Shown piece after piece: positions 4,889-5,441 of a DNA stretch of 5,441 nucleotides. The stretch comes from Clostridiales bacterium. Lineage in GTDB: Bacteria > Bacillota > Clostridia > Lutisporales > Lutisporaceae. Location: assembly GCA_012842725.1 (NCBI GenBank), contig DUSG01000260.1, forward strand, positions 1 to 5,441. The letters run 5' to 3'. The number at the start of each line of letters is the position of its first letter. Position 1 is the stretch's first letter. Under the pieces are notes generated by a model. It saw only the letters and a program-made list of their open reading frames with translations. It was not told the origin of the DNA and ran no database searches. The translations under genes were made by a program, and so were the position numbers.

Positions 4889-4931
4889 ATACCTCCCCTG
4901 CAAAGGTTATTACTAAGTAAAAAGGAGGTAT
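4889..4931 (+). promoter_or_regulatory. Possible ribosome-site-masking hairpin before the GNAT gene
   Basis: ATACCTCC (4889-4896) is perfectly complementary to GGAGGTAT (4924-4931), which contains the ribosome site AAAGGAGGT (4921-4929) of the GNAT gene. The pairing gives an 8-bp stem with a 27-nt loop. The same 8-mer also occurs inside the terminator (4863-4870). Folding is inferred from complementarity only. Confidence 0.5.
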
Positions 4932-4935
4932 TTGG

Positions 4936-5441
4936 ATGGTAGTTGTTAATAAGACCAGTGTAGAGTTAAATCATTTTATGTTTAAAAAGCTGTTGAGAGT
5001 TAGAAAAGCGACTCCCAGTGACTTGAATGAGATTTATGCAGTAGCTTGTTCCGTTGGAACTTCAGAAAAAATATCAGAACAGGGATTTTTGGTTGATGAT
5101 TACAGATCTAATCCTAGGTTTTATAAAAAGAAATTGCTTAATGCCATAATGAATCTAGAACATTTTTATGTAGCTGAATATGATAAAATCTATGGTTTTA
5201 TGATGGCATATACAAAAGAGCAATGGTTAGCAGATAATCCTGATTGGATTACAGATGTGTATTGGAAACCGGATTTTGATAAGAGTAAACTAGACAATTT
5301 TGTGGTTGTTGATAAGACAGCTATAAAAGCAGGATTAACAGGTCAAGGTATAGGTAGTCTAATTTATACGAGATTATTGGCAGATTTGAAGAATAAAGGT
5401 GTTGAAAATATTTTTGCAGAGACAATAATCAGTCCGCAACC
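4936..5441 (+). CDS. GNAT-family N-acetyltransferase (3' end outside window)
   Basis: Partial gene, 168 codons visible, open at the window end. It belongs to the GCN5-related acetyltransferases, cytosolic enzymes moving the acetyl group from acetyl-CoA to an amine. LRVRKATPSDLNEIYAVA (20-37) is the typical first strand and helix. FYVAEYDKIYGFMMAY (77-92) fits the central strands. FVVVDKTAIKAGLTGQGIGS (122-141) is motif A with the pyrophosphate-binding loop TGQGIG (135-140); the usual Gln or Arg at its first position is Thr135. The following helix and strand (SLIYTRLLADLKNKGVENIFAETI) also match. The start is set by AAAGGAGGT (4921-4929), 6 nt before the ATG. The substrate cannot be told from the sequence. 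Placement behind a c-di-AMP riboswitch suggests a role in osmotic, potassium or envelope balance; making or modifying an acetylated compatible solute is one possibility, but it is conjecture. Confidence 0.9.
   Translation, partial: MVVVNKTSVELNHFMFKKLLRVRKATPSDLNEIYAVACSVGTSEKISEQGFLVDDYRSNPRFYKKKLLNAIMNLEHFYVAEYDKIYGFMMAYTKEQWLADNPDWITDVYWKPDFDKSKLDNFVVVDKTAIKAGLTGQGIGSLIYTRLLADLKNKGVENIFAETIISPQ

Overview
The window looks like chromosomal DNA of a low-GC, Gram-positive anaerobe of the Clostridia. The evidence is AT-rich non-coding DNA, strong AAGGAGG-type ribosome sites, a sigI-rsgI pair, PyrR-type leader elements, a pyrB-pyrI pair with a zinc regulatory chain, and a c-di-AMP (ydaO/yuaA) riboswitch. 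The species cannot be fixed from the sequence. All genes seen lie on the plus strand.

Layout: (1) 1-2169, a two-gene operon for the alternative sigma factor SigI and its membrane anti-sigma factor RsgI. This RsgI has the usual short cytosolic domain, one membrane segment and the DINPS segment known as an autoproteolysis site. Outside the membrane it carries about 200 residues of Lys/Asp/Glu/Asn-rich low-complexity sequence instead of a carbohydrate-binding module. (2) 2166-3854, the pyrBI operon for both chains of aspartate carbamoyltransferase. Its leader holds a promoter overlapping the rsgI stop codon, a PyrR-type attenuator with terminator and antiterminator, and a second PyrR-type hairpin whose 3' arm is part of the pyrB Shine-Dalgarno sequence. 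(3) 3906-4382, a single gene for an FlK-like hotdog thioesterase with its own promoter. (4) 4383-4680, non-coding AT-rich DNA with a 9-bp inverted repeat, a 15-bp perfect hairpin and promoter-like hexamers. (5) 4684-5441, a c-di-AMP riboswitch with a terminator, then a GNAT acetyltransferase that runs off the window end. An 8-bp element between the terminator and the start codon is perfectly complementary to the GNAT ribosome site.

The most interesting features are the two leaders. Each joins a recognisable sensor element (PyrR site, c-di-AMP aptamer) to an intrinsic terminator and also to a structure that can mask the ribosome site, suggesting control of both transcription and translation. 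The protein families themselves are known. I found no mobile element, CRISPR array, tRNA or rRNA, and no clearly new multi-gene system.
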